Positions 19,550-29,033 of a stretch of DNA of 64,000 nt are shown here, in pieces (position 1 is the first letter of the stretch; each line of letters starts with the position of its first letter). The position numbers and the translations under genes are program-made. The stretch is from Pseudomonadales bacterium (lineage in GTDB: Bacteria; Pseudomonadota; Gammaproteobacteria; Pseudomonadales; DC-out160). Below the pieces are notes generated by a model that saw nothing but the letters and a program-made list of their open reading frames with translations, had not been told where the DNA came from and searched no databases. The DNA is taken from the NCBI GenBank assembly GCA_019090455.1, contig JAHRWA010000104.1:62001-126000 (forward strand), in the 5' to 3' direction.

Positions 19550-20206
19550 TTAGTCTAGCGGGGCAAGCTTAGAATAACATGTCACAGCTGGAAATTCCCC
19601 CAATTCTCGTGGAGAAAGATGACTGTCTGGCTGTTCTATGGAGAGTAAATGTCGAATGCCAAAGGTTTTCGCGGAGACAAGAACAGATTCGTTATCATCT
19701 ATGAGCAGCGTGTTTGTTTTCTCAAATGGCAGTTTTTTTTGAAAACGTAGCCAAAATTCTTGCGACTCTTTTGGTGCGCCAAATTCATGGGAGCAAAATA
19801 CTCCATCGAGGTATTGATCAATACCTGTTTTGTTAAGTTTTAACGAAAGGCTTTTCTCATGTGCATTAGTCACCAAGTAACAGGATCGAGATGACTCTGA
19901 TAGCCACTTTAGGAAGGGCGCGACTTGTGGCCGAAGTCCAATAAGGTGATCAATTTCCTTCTTTAACGCTGGGATATCCACTTGTAAGCAATCGGACCAA
20001 AAATCGACGCAATACCAGTTTAAGGTGCCGCTTTGTTTGGAAAATAACGTCTGGAGGTGAGTCTTTGCCTGATCTAGTGGAATCGAGTTTTGCTTGGCAT
20101 ATTGGCTGGGCAGATGTTCTTGCCAGAAATAATTGTCGTAATGAAGGTCCAGTAATGTACCGTCCATATCTAACAATACAGTTTCAATGTTGTCCCAATT
20201 TAGCAT
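19550..20206 (-). CDS. yrfG: GMP/IMP nucleotidase YrfG, HAD superfamily
   Basis: 218 residues. The HAD motif I is LLDMDGTLLDL (D13, D15), motif II is VTNAH, and a late LLIDDNESVL carries the metal Asp pair. The N-terminus and the YFW segment match E. coli YrfG, which dephosphorylates GMP and IMP. Its place directly upstream of hslR-hslO is the same as in E. coli, which strengthens the call over other HAD enzymes. Confidence 0.88.
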   Translation of the reverse strand: MLNWDNIETVLLDMDGTLLDLHYDNYFWQEHLPSQYAKQNSIPLDQAKTHLQTLFSKQSGTLNWYCVDFWSDCLQVDIPALKKEIDHLIGLRPQVAPFLKWLSESSRSCYLVTNAHEKSLSLKLNKTGIDQYLDGVFCSHEFGAPKESQEFWLRFQKKLPFEKTNTLLIDDNESVLVSAKTFGIRHLLSIEQPDSHLSPRELGEFPAVTCYSKLAPLD

Positions 20207-20290
20207 TTTCTGTACGAACTCAAATAATGTGGTCTGACGAAAGTCAGCTAATTGTACCCGTATAGATAATACTATCGATATTTCTATCCA

Positions 20291-20653
20291 CTAATTAAGC
20301 ACTTTTTTTATCACTGAAATTAACGTATCTGGATTGAAAGGTTTGACGATCCATCCTGTTACACCTGCCTCCTTGCCTTCAATTTTCTTATCTTTTTCAG
20401 ATTCTGTGGTGAGCATTAAAATGGGAACAAATTTATAATCATCATTGCCTCTAAGCTCTTTTGTCAGTTGTATGCCATCCATGTTCGGCATATTTCGATC
20501 TGTTAGTATGAGATCAAATTGTTCGGAAGAGGCTTTGTTAACAGCGTCTTTGCCGTCATCTGCTTCTACAGTATCAAAGCCACTATTTTGTAGAGTAAAT
20601 GACGCTAGTTGACGTATGGATGCGGAATCATCTACGACTAAGATTCGGCTCAT
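20291..20653 (-). CDS. CheY-like single-domain response regulator
   Basis: 120 residues, one receiver domain and nothing else: acidic pocket D8/D9, phosphoacceptor D52 (LTDRNMPNMDG), Thr at LMLTTES and K104 in IVKPF. There is no output domain, so it must act by protein contact. An in-frame start 111 bp upstream is possible, but the ATG at 20651-20653 has GGAGA before it and fits the domain start. No chemotaxis or kinase gene is adjacent, so the partner is unknown. The sequence is of the CheY type that travels with chemosensory or hybrid-kinase systems. Confidence 0.88.
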   Translation of the reverse strand: MSRILVVDDSASIRQLASFTLQNSGFDTVEADDGKDAVNKASSEQFDLILTDRNMPNMDGIQLTKELRGNDDYKFVPILMLTTESEKDKKIEGKEAGVTGWIVKPFNPDTLISVIKKVLN

Positions 20654-20879
20654 GGCAGTCTCCGTAAAATAAATTGAATGGGTTAGCTGGCCAGAAAAAT
20701 TAGCTATACAGGGTGTGTGCCTGACATTGCTCAGCTGTATAGAATTAAGTCTAGCTGAACTCACTAGGCCGCAAAGTTAATTAAGCAATTAAAATGACTG
20801 AGGCGATTAAACGAGAAATGGATTGGTACGAGTGGCGTAGAGTTACGCCTAAAATGGAGGGTAAAGAGTAAAAAAAAGA

Positions 20880-20955
<76 letters not shown>

Positions 20956-20967
20956 AAGAAGGCGCGT

Positions 20968-20996
20968 ATTAAACCGTTTGATTGTCATTGAGTCAA
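20968..20996 (-). promoter_or_regulatory. sigma-70 promoter of tRNA-Phe
   Basis: On the minus strand, TTGACT (20991-20996), a 17-bp spacer and TTTAAT (20968-20973), then a GC-rich discriminator (ACGCGCC) and the tRNA 12 nt on. A GC-rich discriminator is typical of stringently controlled stable-RNA promoters. It shows that the tRNA is transcribed independently of yggX-mutY. Confidence 0.8.
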
Positions 20997-21100
20997 GGCT
21001 GCTCAACTAAAATACCGTTATTCGAACAAATTAAATGCCAGCTGACAGGATTCATGGGGATAAAGGTAAAACCGCTAAAACTAGAGAGACAAATTGAGTT

Positions 21101-21376
21101 TTAGCTAGATTCGGGTGGCACATACCCATCTGCACGATCGAAATCTTCATTGTCCAAAAACTTTTCAAGTTGATCTTTGAGGTATTGCTGGGTCTCAGGT
21201 TCGAAAAGCTTTAAGTGCTTTTCATTAATCAGCATGGTTTGGTGTTTTAGCCAACTCTGCCAAGCGAGTTTTGAGACGGTATTAAATAAGGCCTGTCCTT
21301 TTTCGCCCGGATAGGGGGGGGAATCCATGGCTTCTAGTTCTTTTTGAAATTTACGACAGATAACTGTGCGGCTCAT
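21101..21376 (-). CDS. yggX: YggX, oxidative damage / Fe(II)-trafficking protein
   Basis: 91 residues, the family length. It begins with the conserved SRTVICRKFQKELEAMDSPPYPG region, including the single Cys, and ends in an acidic tail. YggX protects Fe-S clusters from oxidative damage. It lies 4 bp behind mutY, whose product carries a [4Fe-4S] cluster; the same pairing is found across gammaproteobacteria. Confidence 0.96.
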   Translation of the reverse strand: MSRTVICRKFQKELEAMDSPPYPGEKGQALFNTVSKLAWQSWLKHQTMLINEKHLKLFEPETQQYLKDQLEKFLDNEDFDRADGYVPPESS

Positions 21377-21380
21377 GGTA

Positions 21381-22517
21381 TTAAATTTCCTCAGTCGTTT
21401 TTTTTATCAGTTTTTGAATGGGCGATGGCAAGCCCAGTGTTGACGGTTGTTTGGGGTTATACCAAGTCAATTGCCTATCCTCCATGATTTTATTTGGTTT
21501 TTTCACTGTGTCTAGGTACCAAGCCTCAATTTCCAGATGATAGTGACTGAAAGTGTGGCGTAGCTTCGCCAGCAATTTGACCTTGTTTTGTTTCAGGATG
21601 GGGCTCTGCTGACAGTAAGCCTGCAGAGCAGAGTGGTCTTTAAATTCTGGGAAGCTCCAAAGGCCGCCCCAGATACCCATAGGGGGTCTTTGTTCGAGAA
21701 GTAATTCTTGCTGGGAATTGCGTAAAACGAGCATCGAAACCGATTTTATCGGTATCGTTTTTTTCGGTTTTGGCTGAGGGAATTGCGTTTCTTGCTGAGT
21801 TTGATGGGCCAAACATACTGCTGATAGAGGACATTGAGTACAATTTGGTTTTCCTCTTGTGCAGACTGTCGCGCCTAGGTCCATCATTGCCTGATTAAAA
21901 GCAGCGGTCCTCATTTTGGGAGTGTAACAGTGGGATAATGCCCAAAGCTGGTCGGCTGTTTTTCTGTGCCCATACCAGCCTTCAATACAATGAACGCGGG
22001 CTAGTACGCGTTTTACATTGCCATCCAAAATCGGTGCCCAGTCCCCTTTGCTCAAAGAGACAATTGCGCCTGCAGTTGATTGTCCTATGCCGGGTAGATC
22101 GATTAATTCGGTAACTGTGGTGGGAAACCGCCCTCGGAATTGAGTGTCGATTAGAACCGCTGTTTTATGCAGGTTTCGTGCTCTAGCGTAATACCCCAGC
22201 CCTGTCCAAAGATGTAGGACTTGATCAATATCCGCATGCGCCAACTTTTTTAGCGAGGGAAATGTCTTCATAAAACGCTGATAATAAGGGATAACCGTGG
22301 CGACTTGGGTTTGTTGGAGCATAATTTCTGACACCCAGACTCGATAAGGCGTGGTGTTTTTCTGCCAAGGTAAGTCCTTTCTGCCATGTTGATCGAACCA
22401 GCCAACCACTAGGGCGGAGAACATGTTTGGGTCTAACGGTTCGAATGTCGTTGGTTTTAAGGGAGCAGGACTGGTGGTGGGTAGTGAGGAGGGGAGGGTT
22501 TTGTTGGCAATTTTCAC
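21381..22517 (-). CDS. mutY: adenine DNA glycosylase MutY
   Basis: Removes A mispaired with 8-oxoG. 378 residues from the GTG at 22515-22517. Catalytic E64 (SEIMLQQTQ), the helix-hairpin-helix LPGIGQSTAGAI and catalytic D165 (LDGNVKRV) are present. The [4Fe-4S] ligands C219, C226, C229 and C235 have the family spacing C-x6-C-x2-C-x5-C. The C-terminal half is the Nudix-like 8-oxoG recognition domain (EQRPPMGIWGGLWSFPEF). The first 31 residues are Pro/Thr-rich and unlike the family. An ATG just before FSALVVGWF could be the true start, but neither start has a good Shine-Dalgarno. Confidence 0.94.
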   Translation of the reverse strand: MKIANKTLPSSLPTTSPAPLKPTTFEPLDPNMFSALVVGWFDQHGRKDLPWQKNTTPYRVWVSEIMLQQTQVATVIPYYQRFMKTFPSLKKLAHADIDQVLHLWTGLGYYARARNLHKTAVLIDTQFRGRFPTTVTELIDLPGIGQSTAGAIVSLSKGDWAPILDGNVKRVLARVHCIEGWYGHRKTADQLWALSHCYTPKMRTAAFNQAMMDLGATVCTRGKPNCTQCPLSAVCLAHQTQQETQFPQPKPKKTIPIKSVSMLVLRNSQQELLLEQRPPMGIWGGLWSFPEFKDHSALQAYCQQSPILKQNKVKLLAKLRHTFSHYHLEIEAWYLDTVKKPNKIMEDRQLTWYNPKQPSTLGLPSPIQKLIKKTTEEI

Positions 22518-22642
22518 AAGGATTCGTTCTTGGGATTGTCGGAGACGCTAAATTAACACTCCCCCTAAACTGGGTGCAATAGAAAATTGCGGCTTATGCA
22601 AGGCAGCATATTGGCGAGAGCCATCAGTTAGAATCACGATCA

Positions 22643-23530
22643 TTAGTGAGCGTAATAGTTTTCTCCACCAATACCCATTTCAATAATTTCATCGGACAAA
22701 CCAACAAAGTCAACGGGGCTTAAGCCAACGTATTCTAATAGTCCGACGCTGATTTTTTGCCACTCGAAATCCTCAGATTGTCCGCCCAGAACACGGTAGG
22801 TGCAACAAAGGTGCTCGGACATTTTTAGAATCGCAAGCAGCGTTTTTTTGTAACTGTCATAGTTTTGGAAATGAGGGGAATTAAAAATTTTTTCTGCATT
22901 GTGGTGCTCAGCAATGACTTCGCAAAGCTCCGTAGGCAGCTTCCACGATTTAGCGACGTAATAGCCAACCACCGCGTGGTTGGTATTCATATGACTATTT
23001 TCGCAATCGATAATACGCTCGCTGATGCCAGTGTAGGAGTTCTCGACGATATTTAAATAGGAAGGGTCAAGTTGCATCAACAAGGGTATCCCACTGTTGT
23101 GAAACAAGCCCAAAGTGTGAGCAATGTCCGGTGCTTGAAATCCTATATGTTTCGCAATCTTCGCGGCAACCATGGCGACATCCATCGCGGAATCCCAAAA
23201 ACGACTCATGCTAACCACTTTCTCGTCCGTCATTTCACCTTTAATGGAAAGGCCGTTGGTGATATTAACAATGCACTCTAGGCCTAGTATTTCAACGGCT
23301 TGTTTGATGCTGGTGATTTGATTGGTTAAGTCATAAAACTTTGAGTTGACGATTTTGAGAATACTGCCGGATAGCCCCACGTCTTGGGCAATGAGATCGG
23401 CCACTTGTCTAATGTCCGGATTTGGCATTGCCTGCTCCATTTGCAGGTCAACTAGTATCTGTGGCTGCGGCGGAATGGTGATTCCTGCGAGTACGTTTTT
23501 AATTTGATCCGAACTTATCTGTTTATTCAT
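22643..23530 (-). CDS. HDOD-domain signalling protein
   Basis: 295 residues. The HDOD fold is recognisable from IPPQPQILVDLQ, then DLIAQDVGLSGSILKIVNS, SIKQAVEILGLECI and a later AEHHNAEKIF. HDOD proteins lack the full HD metal site and act as non-enzymatic signalling modules in chemotaxis, biofilm and cyclic-di-GMP networks. It is single-domain and divergent from rlmI, with 125 bp to mutY. Its specific pathway cannot be told. Confidence 0.85.
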   Translation of the reverse strand: MNKQISSDQIKNVLAGITIPPQPQILVDLQMEQAMPNPDIRQVADLIAQDVGLSGSILKIVNSKFYDLTNQITSIKQAVEILGLECIVNITNGLSIKGEMTDEKVVSMSRFWDSAMDVAMVAAKIAKHIGFQAPDIAHTLGLFHNSGIPLLMQLDPSYLNIVENSYTGISERIIDCENSHMNTNHAVVGYYVAKSWKLPTELCEVIAEHHNAEKIFNSPHFQNYDSYKKTLLAILKMSEHLCCTYRVLGGQSEDFEWQKISVGLLEYVGLSPVDFVGLSDEIIEMGIGGENYYAH

Positions 23531-23717
23531 AATGTGACTTGGAGAAGGATGATCGTTGCTAAAATTGAGTTCAAAAGAGAAGAGTCATTAGTTTCAGTCT
23601 AGTTGAGTTCTGATAAACGAGATGTCATAAGAATAGCTAAGAGGAGAGTCGATTTAGGCGAATCATCTAAGCTGTTATACTTCTTTTTTTCTTCCTTTTA
23701 ATATTTGAGAAACACTT

Positions 23718-24917
23718 ATGCACGAAATCCCTTTACTGAAGCTGAAACCTCGCGAAGAACGCCGACTTAAGGCGGGCCATCATTGGATTTACAGTAACGA
23801 AATTGATACTAAGGTGTCATCCTTGAAGGGATTTTCCGCAGGTGAGTCGGTGGTTGTTGAAGATAGTAAGGGTCGGCACCTTGGTTTAGCGACTATGAGC
23901 CCGCAATCGCTGATCTGTGCAAGATTATATAGTCGAGATATCCGCGTTCAGTTAGATGCAAAGTTCATTGAGCATCGGTTATTTCAGGCGCTCGCATTAC
24001 GGCAATCCTATTTTTCTGATCCCTGTTATCGTGCTTTTTATGGCGATAGTGACGGTTTATCTGGGTTGGTAATTGATCGGTTTTACGATGTAATTGTGGT
24101 GCAAATTACCACGGCTGGTATGGAGTTGGTAAAAGAGGCTCTCATTGAGGCGCTCGAAACGGTGTTTCACCCTAAGGCCATCGTTTTCAAGAATGATAAT
24201 GCCATGAGAGAGCTGGAAGGTTTGAAGCTGGATGAGATAGAAATAATTGGGCAGCTTGATGATTGGGTGGCGTTGAGGGAGAACGGTGTAGATTTCTTTG
24301 CACCTATTTGCAAGGGGCAAAAGACCGGTTGGTTCTATGATCATCGTCAAAACCGAGCTTTGATGCAGCAGTTGGTAAAAGGAAAAACGGTGCTTGATCT
24401 GTTCAGTTACGTTGGCGGCTGGGGGGTTCAGGCTGCAGTTGCCGGTGCTGAGGCAGTGACGTGTGTGGATTCATCGGAATTGGCATTGGAAGGCGTGAGG
24501 GAAAACAGCCTATTGAATCAGGTTGAAAATAAAGTACAGACTATAAAAGGCAATGCTTTTGAGGTGTTATCTCAATTAAAGGAAGATGGCGCTAAGTTTG
24601 ATTTCATTGTGTTGGATCCACCGGCTTTTATTAAGCGTAAAAAGGATCAAAAAAATGGCTTCAATGCCTACCGTCGAATAAATGAGTTAGCACTGAGGTT
24701 AGTGAACGTGGGGGGGATTTTAGTTTCAGCGTCTTGTTCTATGCATTTAGCGGATCAGGAGTTGACTGATATTCTCAGGGGGAGTAGTCGACACATCGAT
24801 CGGCAGCTTCAAATTATCCATATTGGTGGCCAAGGTGCAGACCACCCGATACATCCTGCGATTCCTGAGACCAAGTATTTAAAATCTGTTTTTTGTCGGG
24901 TCATCAATTCGTATTGA
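23718..24917 (+). CDS. rlmI: 23S rRNA (cytosine-1962-C5)-methyltransferase RlmI
   Basis: 399 residues against 396 in E. coli. An N-terminal PUA-like domain (KAGHHWIYSNEID) is followed by an EEHEA-type middle domain with YGDSDGLSGLVIDRF. The Rossmann methyltransferase domain starts VLDLFSYVGGWGVQAAVAGA and has LDPPAFIKRKKD as the active-site loop. It methylates C1962 of 23S rRNA using SAM. Its stop is 2 bp from the stop of the convergent HAD gene, with no terminator between them. Confidence 0.92.
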   Translation: MHEIPLLKLKPREERRLKAGHHWIYSNEIDTKVSSLKGFSAGESVVVEDSKGRHLGLATMSPQSLICARLYSRDIRVQLDAKFIEHRLFQALALRQSYFSDPCYRAFYGDSDGLSGLVIDRFYDVIVVQITTAGMELVKEALIEALETVFHPKAIVFKNDNAMRELEGLKLDEIEIIGQLDDWVALRENGVDFFAPICKGQKTGWFYDHRQNRALMQQLVKGKTVLDLFSYVGGWGVQAAVAGAEAVTCVDSSELALEGVRENSLLNQVENKVQTIKGNAFEVLSQLKEDGAKFDFIVLDPPAFIKRKKDQKNGFNAYRRINELALRLVNVGGILVSASCSMHLADQELTDILRGSSRHIDRQLQIIHIGGQGADHPIHPAIPETKYLKSVFCRVINSY

Positions 24918-24918
24918 T

Positions 24919-25575
24919 TCAGGACCGTAGAGATAGGATTGGCCATTGCCGCTGCTGAGCATATGCGGTTAGTTTCTCATCCGAGTCAACGGCAATAGGG
25001 TTGTCGGCCAGTTTCAGTAGAGGCAAATCATTGTTGGAATCGCTGTAGAAAAAACTGCCTTCAAGATTGTGTGGTTTATTCTTTAGCCAAGCCCGCAGAC
25101 GAGTCACCTTACCATCTTGATAACAGGGTATGCCTGACACCTTACCGGTATAACGCCCGTCGATGATTTCAGGTTCCGTAGCAATCAGATCATCGACCCC
25201 TAAGCGTGTTGCGATAGGTTCAGTGACGAATCGGTTAGTCGCAGTAATAATGAGAAGGAAGTGCCCCAGGTCGCGGTGTTTTTGAAGTAATTCAAAGGCT
25301 TTTGACTGCAACATGGGCTCTACAGTCTGTTGCATAAATTGAGTTCTCAATGAATTAAGTGTTTTCCTGGGGAATTGAGTCAGCGGAGCCAGTGCAAATT
25401 CGAGATATTCATTGATATCCAATTTACCTTGATTGTATTGGACCAAAAAATCATCATTTTTTTGCTTGTAGTGTTCTTCGTCAACTTTACCTTGTTGAAT
25501 TAAAAACTCCCCCCAGGCGTGATCACTATCACCATTTATTAGGGTGTTATCTAGATCAAAAATAGCCAAGATCAT
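24919..25575 (-). CDS. HAD-IB phosphatase, possible histidinol-phosphate phosphatase
   Basis: 218 residues of the SerB-like HAD-IB class: motif I FDLDNTL (D7, D9), motif II LLIITAT and motif III SFFYSDSNNDLPLL. I recall that the P. aeruginosa orthologue beside rppH-ptsP (PA0335) was reported to be the histidinol-phosphate phosphatase of histidine synthesis. The hisB in this window encodes only the dehydratase, so a separate phosphatase is required. This gene is a good candidate by family and position (next to rppH). The activity is inference; other HAD-IB phosphatase activities are possible. Confidence 0.75.
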   Translation of the reverse strand: MILAIFDLDNTLINGDSDHAWGEFLIQQGKVDEEHYKQKNDDFLVQYNQGKLDINEYLEFALAPLTQFPRKTLNSLRTQFMQQTVEPMLQSKAFELLQKHRDLGHFLLIITATNRFVTEPIATRLGVDDLIATEPEIIDGRYTGKVSGIPCYQDGKVTRLRAWLKNKPHNLEGSFFYSDSNNDLPLLKLADNPIAVDSDEKLTAYAQQRQWPILSLRS

Positions 25576-25946
25576 GGTGTTTTCCTATGGTCATAGTCTG
25601 TACATTTAATGGCGTAGCAATTCAAGCTGGGAAGATCGATGTTGTGCGCAAAGGATAGATCCTGTCTCTCATTACGAGCAAGGCAGGGTACGATGATCTA
25701 TATTTCTACAGGTTTGGTTTTCTTGGGTATTCCAAATATCCGGTGCTAATAATATTTACAGAGTGGAGTCCTGGATTTTGCCATAATTTGGCTGCAAATA
25801 CAGTGAGTTTGGTATTCTTCATTGATCAATTGACTTGTGTAGGGTATTTATAAAAGTTTAGATGCGAAAATATTAAGGCCTATATAAATATAACAGAGAA
25901 CTGAGTTGCCCTTCATCTGGTAACGAGTGAGATAAGAGTAAGAGTT
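25576..25946. promoter_or_regulatory. intergenic region upstream of rppH
   Basis: 371 bp without a gene, between divergent HAD and rppH. The part nearest rppH is AT-rich, with several -10-like stretches (TATATAA near 25880), and a TTGACT lies near 25832. None forms a well-spaced pair that I would defend. No RNA gene or long repeat was seen. Confidence 0.4.
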
Positions 25947-26432
25947 TTGATAGATAGTGATGGGTTTAGACCTAACGTAGGAATTATTTTGGTTAATGAT
26001 GCGGGCGCAGTGTTATGGGCCCGCAGAGTCGGGCAAGACGCTTGGCAATTCCCTCAAGGTGGGATTAAAGAAAATGAAGAGCCAGAAGATGCGCTTTTTA
26101 GAGAGTTGCAGGAAGAAGTAGGATTGAAGGCGCATGAAGTTGAAGTGATAGCCAATACCTCTGGCTGGCTGAAATATAGACTACCTAAAAAGTATGTCCG
26201 TTCAGGTAAATTGCCGGTGTGCATCGGGCAAAAACAAAAATGGTTTTTGCTAAGACTGCTAGCGGATGACAAATGCGTGTCACTTGATCATGGCGATGTA
26301 CCTGAATTTGATGACTGGCGTTGGGTGAGCTATTGGTACCCTCTTGAGCAGGTGGTTAGCTTTAAAAGGGAGGTCTACCGGCAAGCTTTAAAGGAGTTGT
26401 CACCAAGCCTTAGCAAAATAGTGTCTAAGTAA
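25947..26432 (+). CDS. rppH: RNA pyrophosphohydrolase RppH (Nudix)
   Basis: Removes pyrophosphate from mRNA 5' ends and so starts decay. 161 residues. The N-terminus [14 protein letters not shown] and WQFPQGGI match the family, and the Nudix box runs from G38 to L60 ([20 protein letters not shown] and on to VGL). It starts with TTG at 25947, which is needed to reach the conserved IDxDG(F/Y)RPNVG N-terminus. AAGAG lies upstream, and no ATG is possible there. It precedes ptsP by 147 bp, as in E. coli. Confidence 0.94.
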   Translation: MIDSDGFRPNVGIILVNDAGAVLWARRVGQDAWQFPQGGIKENEEPEDALFRELQEEVGLKAHEVEVIANTSGWLKYRLPKKYVRSGKLPVCIGQKQKWFLLRLLADDKCVSLDHGDVPEFDDWRWVSYWYPLEQVVSFKREVYRQALKELSPSLSKIVSK

Positions 26433-26579
26433 AAGTTTATAATATAAAAATTGTTAGATATTTTATAAGAATTAAAAATAGATCCATGGCGAGCTGAGCT
26501 TTTTGCACTTTAGTTGCGTAAGTTAAGCGTATGATTATCAGGAAGGAGATTCTCTAATCTAAACCGGTTGGAGTACGGT

Positions 26580-28850
26580 ATGTTAAATACATTAAGGAGA
26601 ATTGTTCAGGAAGTGAACGCCGCACCGGATCTGGAAGTGGCTTTGGATGTCATGGTTCATCGCGTTAAAGAGGCGATGAAGACTCAGGTGACGTCGGTCT
26701 ACCTTTTGGATTATTCACAAAATCGATATATTTTGATGGCCACAAAGGGTCTGCGCCAAGAGGCGGTAGGCAAGGCCAGTCTAGGGTTTTCGGAAGGGTT
26801 AGTGGGTCAAGTTGGTTTGAGAGAAGAGCCGATCAATTCAGAAAAGGCAGCATCTCATCCCAAATTTCGATTTTTAGAAGAGACCGGTGAAGAAGAGTTC
26901 GAAGCCTTCTTGGGCGTACCTATTATTCATCATCGTAAAGTGCTTGGCGTCTTGGTGGTGCAACACCGAGAGGCCCGCGCTTTCAGTCAAAGTGACGAGG
27001 CATTCTTAGTCACAGTCTCCGCCCAATTGTCGGGAGTCATCGCCCATGCTGAAGCGACAGGGGTCATTAAGGGGCTTGGCTTTCACGAGACCTCGGCAGT
27101 GGCGAAGTTTACGGGCGTCGCGGGAGCTTCAGGCATCGGTATTGGCACTGGCCTACTCTATTATCCCGCAACTGATTTAACGTTAGTCCCCGATAAAAAG
27201 GCCAAAAATATCGCGAAAGAGCTAGAAGTTCTTAATGATGCTCTGGAAGCGGCTCGGAATGACATTAAATCAATTGCGAAAGCGGCGACCGATAGCTTGG
27301 GGCCGGAAGAATCGGCCTTGTTTGATGTTTATATTCGAATGCTGGATGACAATGCAATCGGTGGCGAAATTGTTGAAAAGGTAAAAGGAGGGCAATGGGC
27401 GCAAGGCGCCTTACGTGAGGTCATTAGTGCTCACGTCCGGGGTTTTGAAATGATGGAAGACCCCTATCTGAGAGAAAGAGCCGCAGATGTGAAAGACTTA
27501 GGTCTTCGAGTGCTCACCAAGTTGCAAGAGCATGATCATGCACCCATCGAGTATCCTGAATTTACTATATTAGTCGCAGATGAACTGACGACCTCGGTGA
27601 TATTAGAAGTGCCTCGGGAAAAATTGGTGGGTGTTGTGACCGTTCAGGGCTCCACTAATTCACACATGGCAATCGTTGCCCGAGGAATGGGCATTCCCAC
27701 GGTGGTGGGAGCCGTGGGCTTGCCCATTGCGCAACTGCAAGGGCGTGAGCTTGTGGTTGATGGTTATCGAGGGGAAGTGATTTCCAATCCTTCTGCTGAA
27801 TTGCGTGGCCATTATGAATCCATTATTGAGGAAGAAAAAGAACTCGCTGTTGATCTAGAAGGGATTGTAAACAAAGAAAGTGTTATGCCCGATGGCCATG
27901 AGGTAACGCTTTGGGTGAATACGGGGTTGATGGCCGATGTGGTGCTTTCCTTGAATCGGGGGGCTGCGGGCGTGGGTCTATATCGCACTGAAATCCCATT
28001 TATGACGCAGGACCGTTTCCCCAGTGAGGAGGAGCAGGCCAGTATTTATCGTCAACAATTGGCAGCGTTTGCCCCGAGTCCCGTAACCATGAGAACGCTG
28101 GATATTGGTGGTGATAAGTCGCTGTCTTATTTTCCCATCGTAGAGGAAAACCCGTTTTTAGGCTGGCGCGGAATTCGAGTTACATTAGACCATCCAGAAA
28201 TTTTTATGGTGCAAGTGCGAGCCATGTTAAAGGCGAGTGAAGGTCTGGATAATCTCAGGATTATGCTGCCTATGGTTTCCACCGTTTTTGAAGCTGAAGA
28301 GGCGATGCATCTCATTCACAGGGCTTACCTTGAAGTGCTGGAGGAAGGCTTTCATGTGGTGATGCCACCGGTTGGTGTGATGATTGAGGTGCCTTCAGCG
28401 GTGTATCAGGCTAGAGAGTTTGCGCAACGTGTTGATTTCCTTTCGGTGGGCAGTAATGACCTGACTCAATATCTATTGGCCGTTGATCGGAATAATCCAC
28501 GAGTGGCGGGCCTATACCATTCTTATCACCCTGCTGTATTGCAGGCATTAAAAATCGTAGTGGATCAAGCCGCATTAGAAAATACGCCGGTGAGCATTTG
28601 CGGTGAAATGGCAGGTGATCCCGGTTTGGCATTGGTGCTCATTGCGATGGGGTATAATACGTTAAGTATGAGCGCTAGTTCGTTGCTAAAAGTGAAGTGG
28701 GCAATTCGAAAGGTGCCCTTCTCACGAGCGAAAGTCCTGCTTGAAGATGTCATGTCTATGGATAATGCAGAGGTTATACGAAGTTATCTTGATTTCGCAA
28801 TGGCCAAGCAAGGCCTGGGCGGGTTTGTACGGCCTGGCAATCGAAACTAA
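26580..28850 (+). CDS. ptsP: phosphoenolpyruvate-protein phosphotransferase PtsP (EI-Ntr)
   Basis: First protein of the nitrogen PTS; passes phosphate from PEP to NPr (PtsO). 756 residues. A GAF domain covers about 1-160, then come the EI N-domain and the swivelling histidine domain with active site H362 (NSHMAIVARGMG). The C-terminal PEP-binding barrel has LYRTEIPFM, RTLDIGGDKSL and VGSNDLTQY. I start it at the ATG at 26580 (MLNTLRRIV, GGAG upstream). A TTG 12 bp earlier is in frame but adds only four residues. The partner genes ptsN and ptsO are not in the window. Confidence 0.95.
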   Translation: MLNTLRRIVQEVNAAPDLEVALDVMVHRVKEAMKTQVTSVYLLDYSQNRYILMATKGLRQEAVGKASLGFSEGLVGQVGLREEPINSEKAASHPKFRFLEETGEEEFEAFLGVPIIHHRKVLGVLVVQHREARAFSQSDEAFLVTVSAQLSGVIAHAEATGVIKGLGFHETSAVAKFTGVAGASGIGIGTGLLYYPATDLTLVPDKKAKNIAKELEVLNDALEAARNDIKSIAKAATDSLGPEESALFDVYIRMLDDNAIGGEIVEKVKGGQWAQGALREVISAHVRGFEMMEDPYLRERAADVKDLGLRVLTKLQEHDHAPIEYPEFTILVADELTTSVILEVPREKLVGVVTVQGSTNSHMAIVARGMGIPTVVGAVGLPIAQLQGRELVVDGYRGEVISNPSAELRGHYESIIEEEKELAVDLEGIVNKESVMPDGHEVTLWVNTGLMADVVLSLNRGAAGVGLYRTEIPFMTQDRFPSEEEQASIYRQQLAAFAPSPVTMRTLDIGGDKSLSYFPIVEENPFLGWRGIRVTLDHPEIFMVQVRAMLKASEGLDNLRIMLPMVSTVFEAEEAMHLIHRAYLEVLEEGFHVVMPPVGVMIEVPSAVYQAREFAQRVDFLSVGSNDLTQYLLAVDRNNPRVAGLYHSYHPAVLQALKIVVDQAALENTPVSICGEMAGDPGLALVLIAMGYNTLSMSASSLLKVKWAIRKVPFSRAKVLLEDVMSMDNAEVIRSYLDFAMAKQGLGGFVRPGNRN

Positions 28851-29033
28851 TTTCTCATTTTACCATCTACCTATTGTTGGTTTAGCAATTTTCTTCTCAG
28901 TGCTGTACAAACTTAAGACGCTACGTGACAATTACTTGTTTGGCTCTGCGAAATAAAGGGCATCCAATGCGGATGATGCTCAACACAATTTGAACTCTAA
29001 TGAATCACATATAAGCGTAAGGAAGAAACAGCT

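Noticed and set aside
28741-28956. Frame of 71 codons overlapping the end of ptsP, with a hydrophobic tail
   Set aside because: It begins inside ptsP in another frame without a ribosome site, and the downstream part is not a recognised protein.
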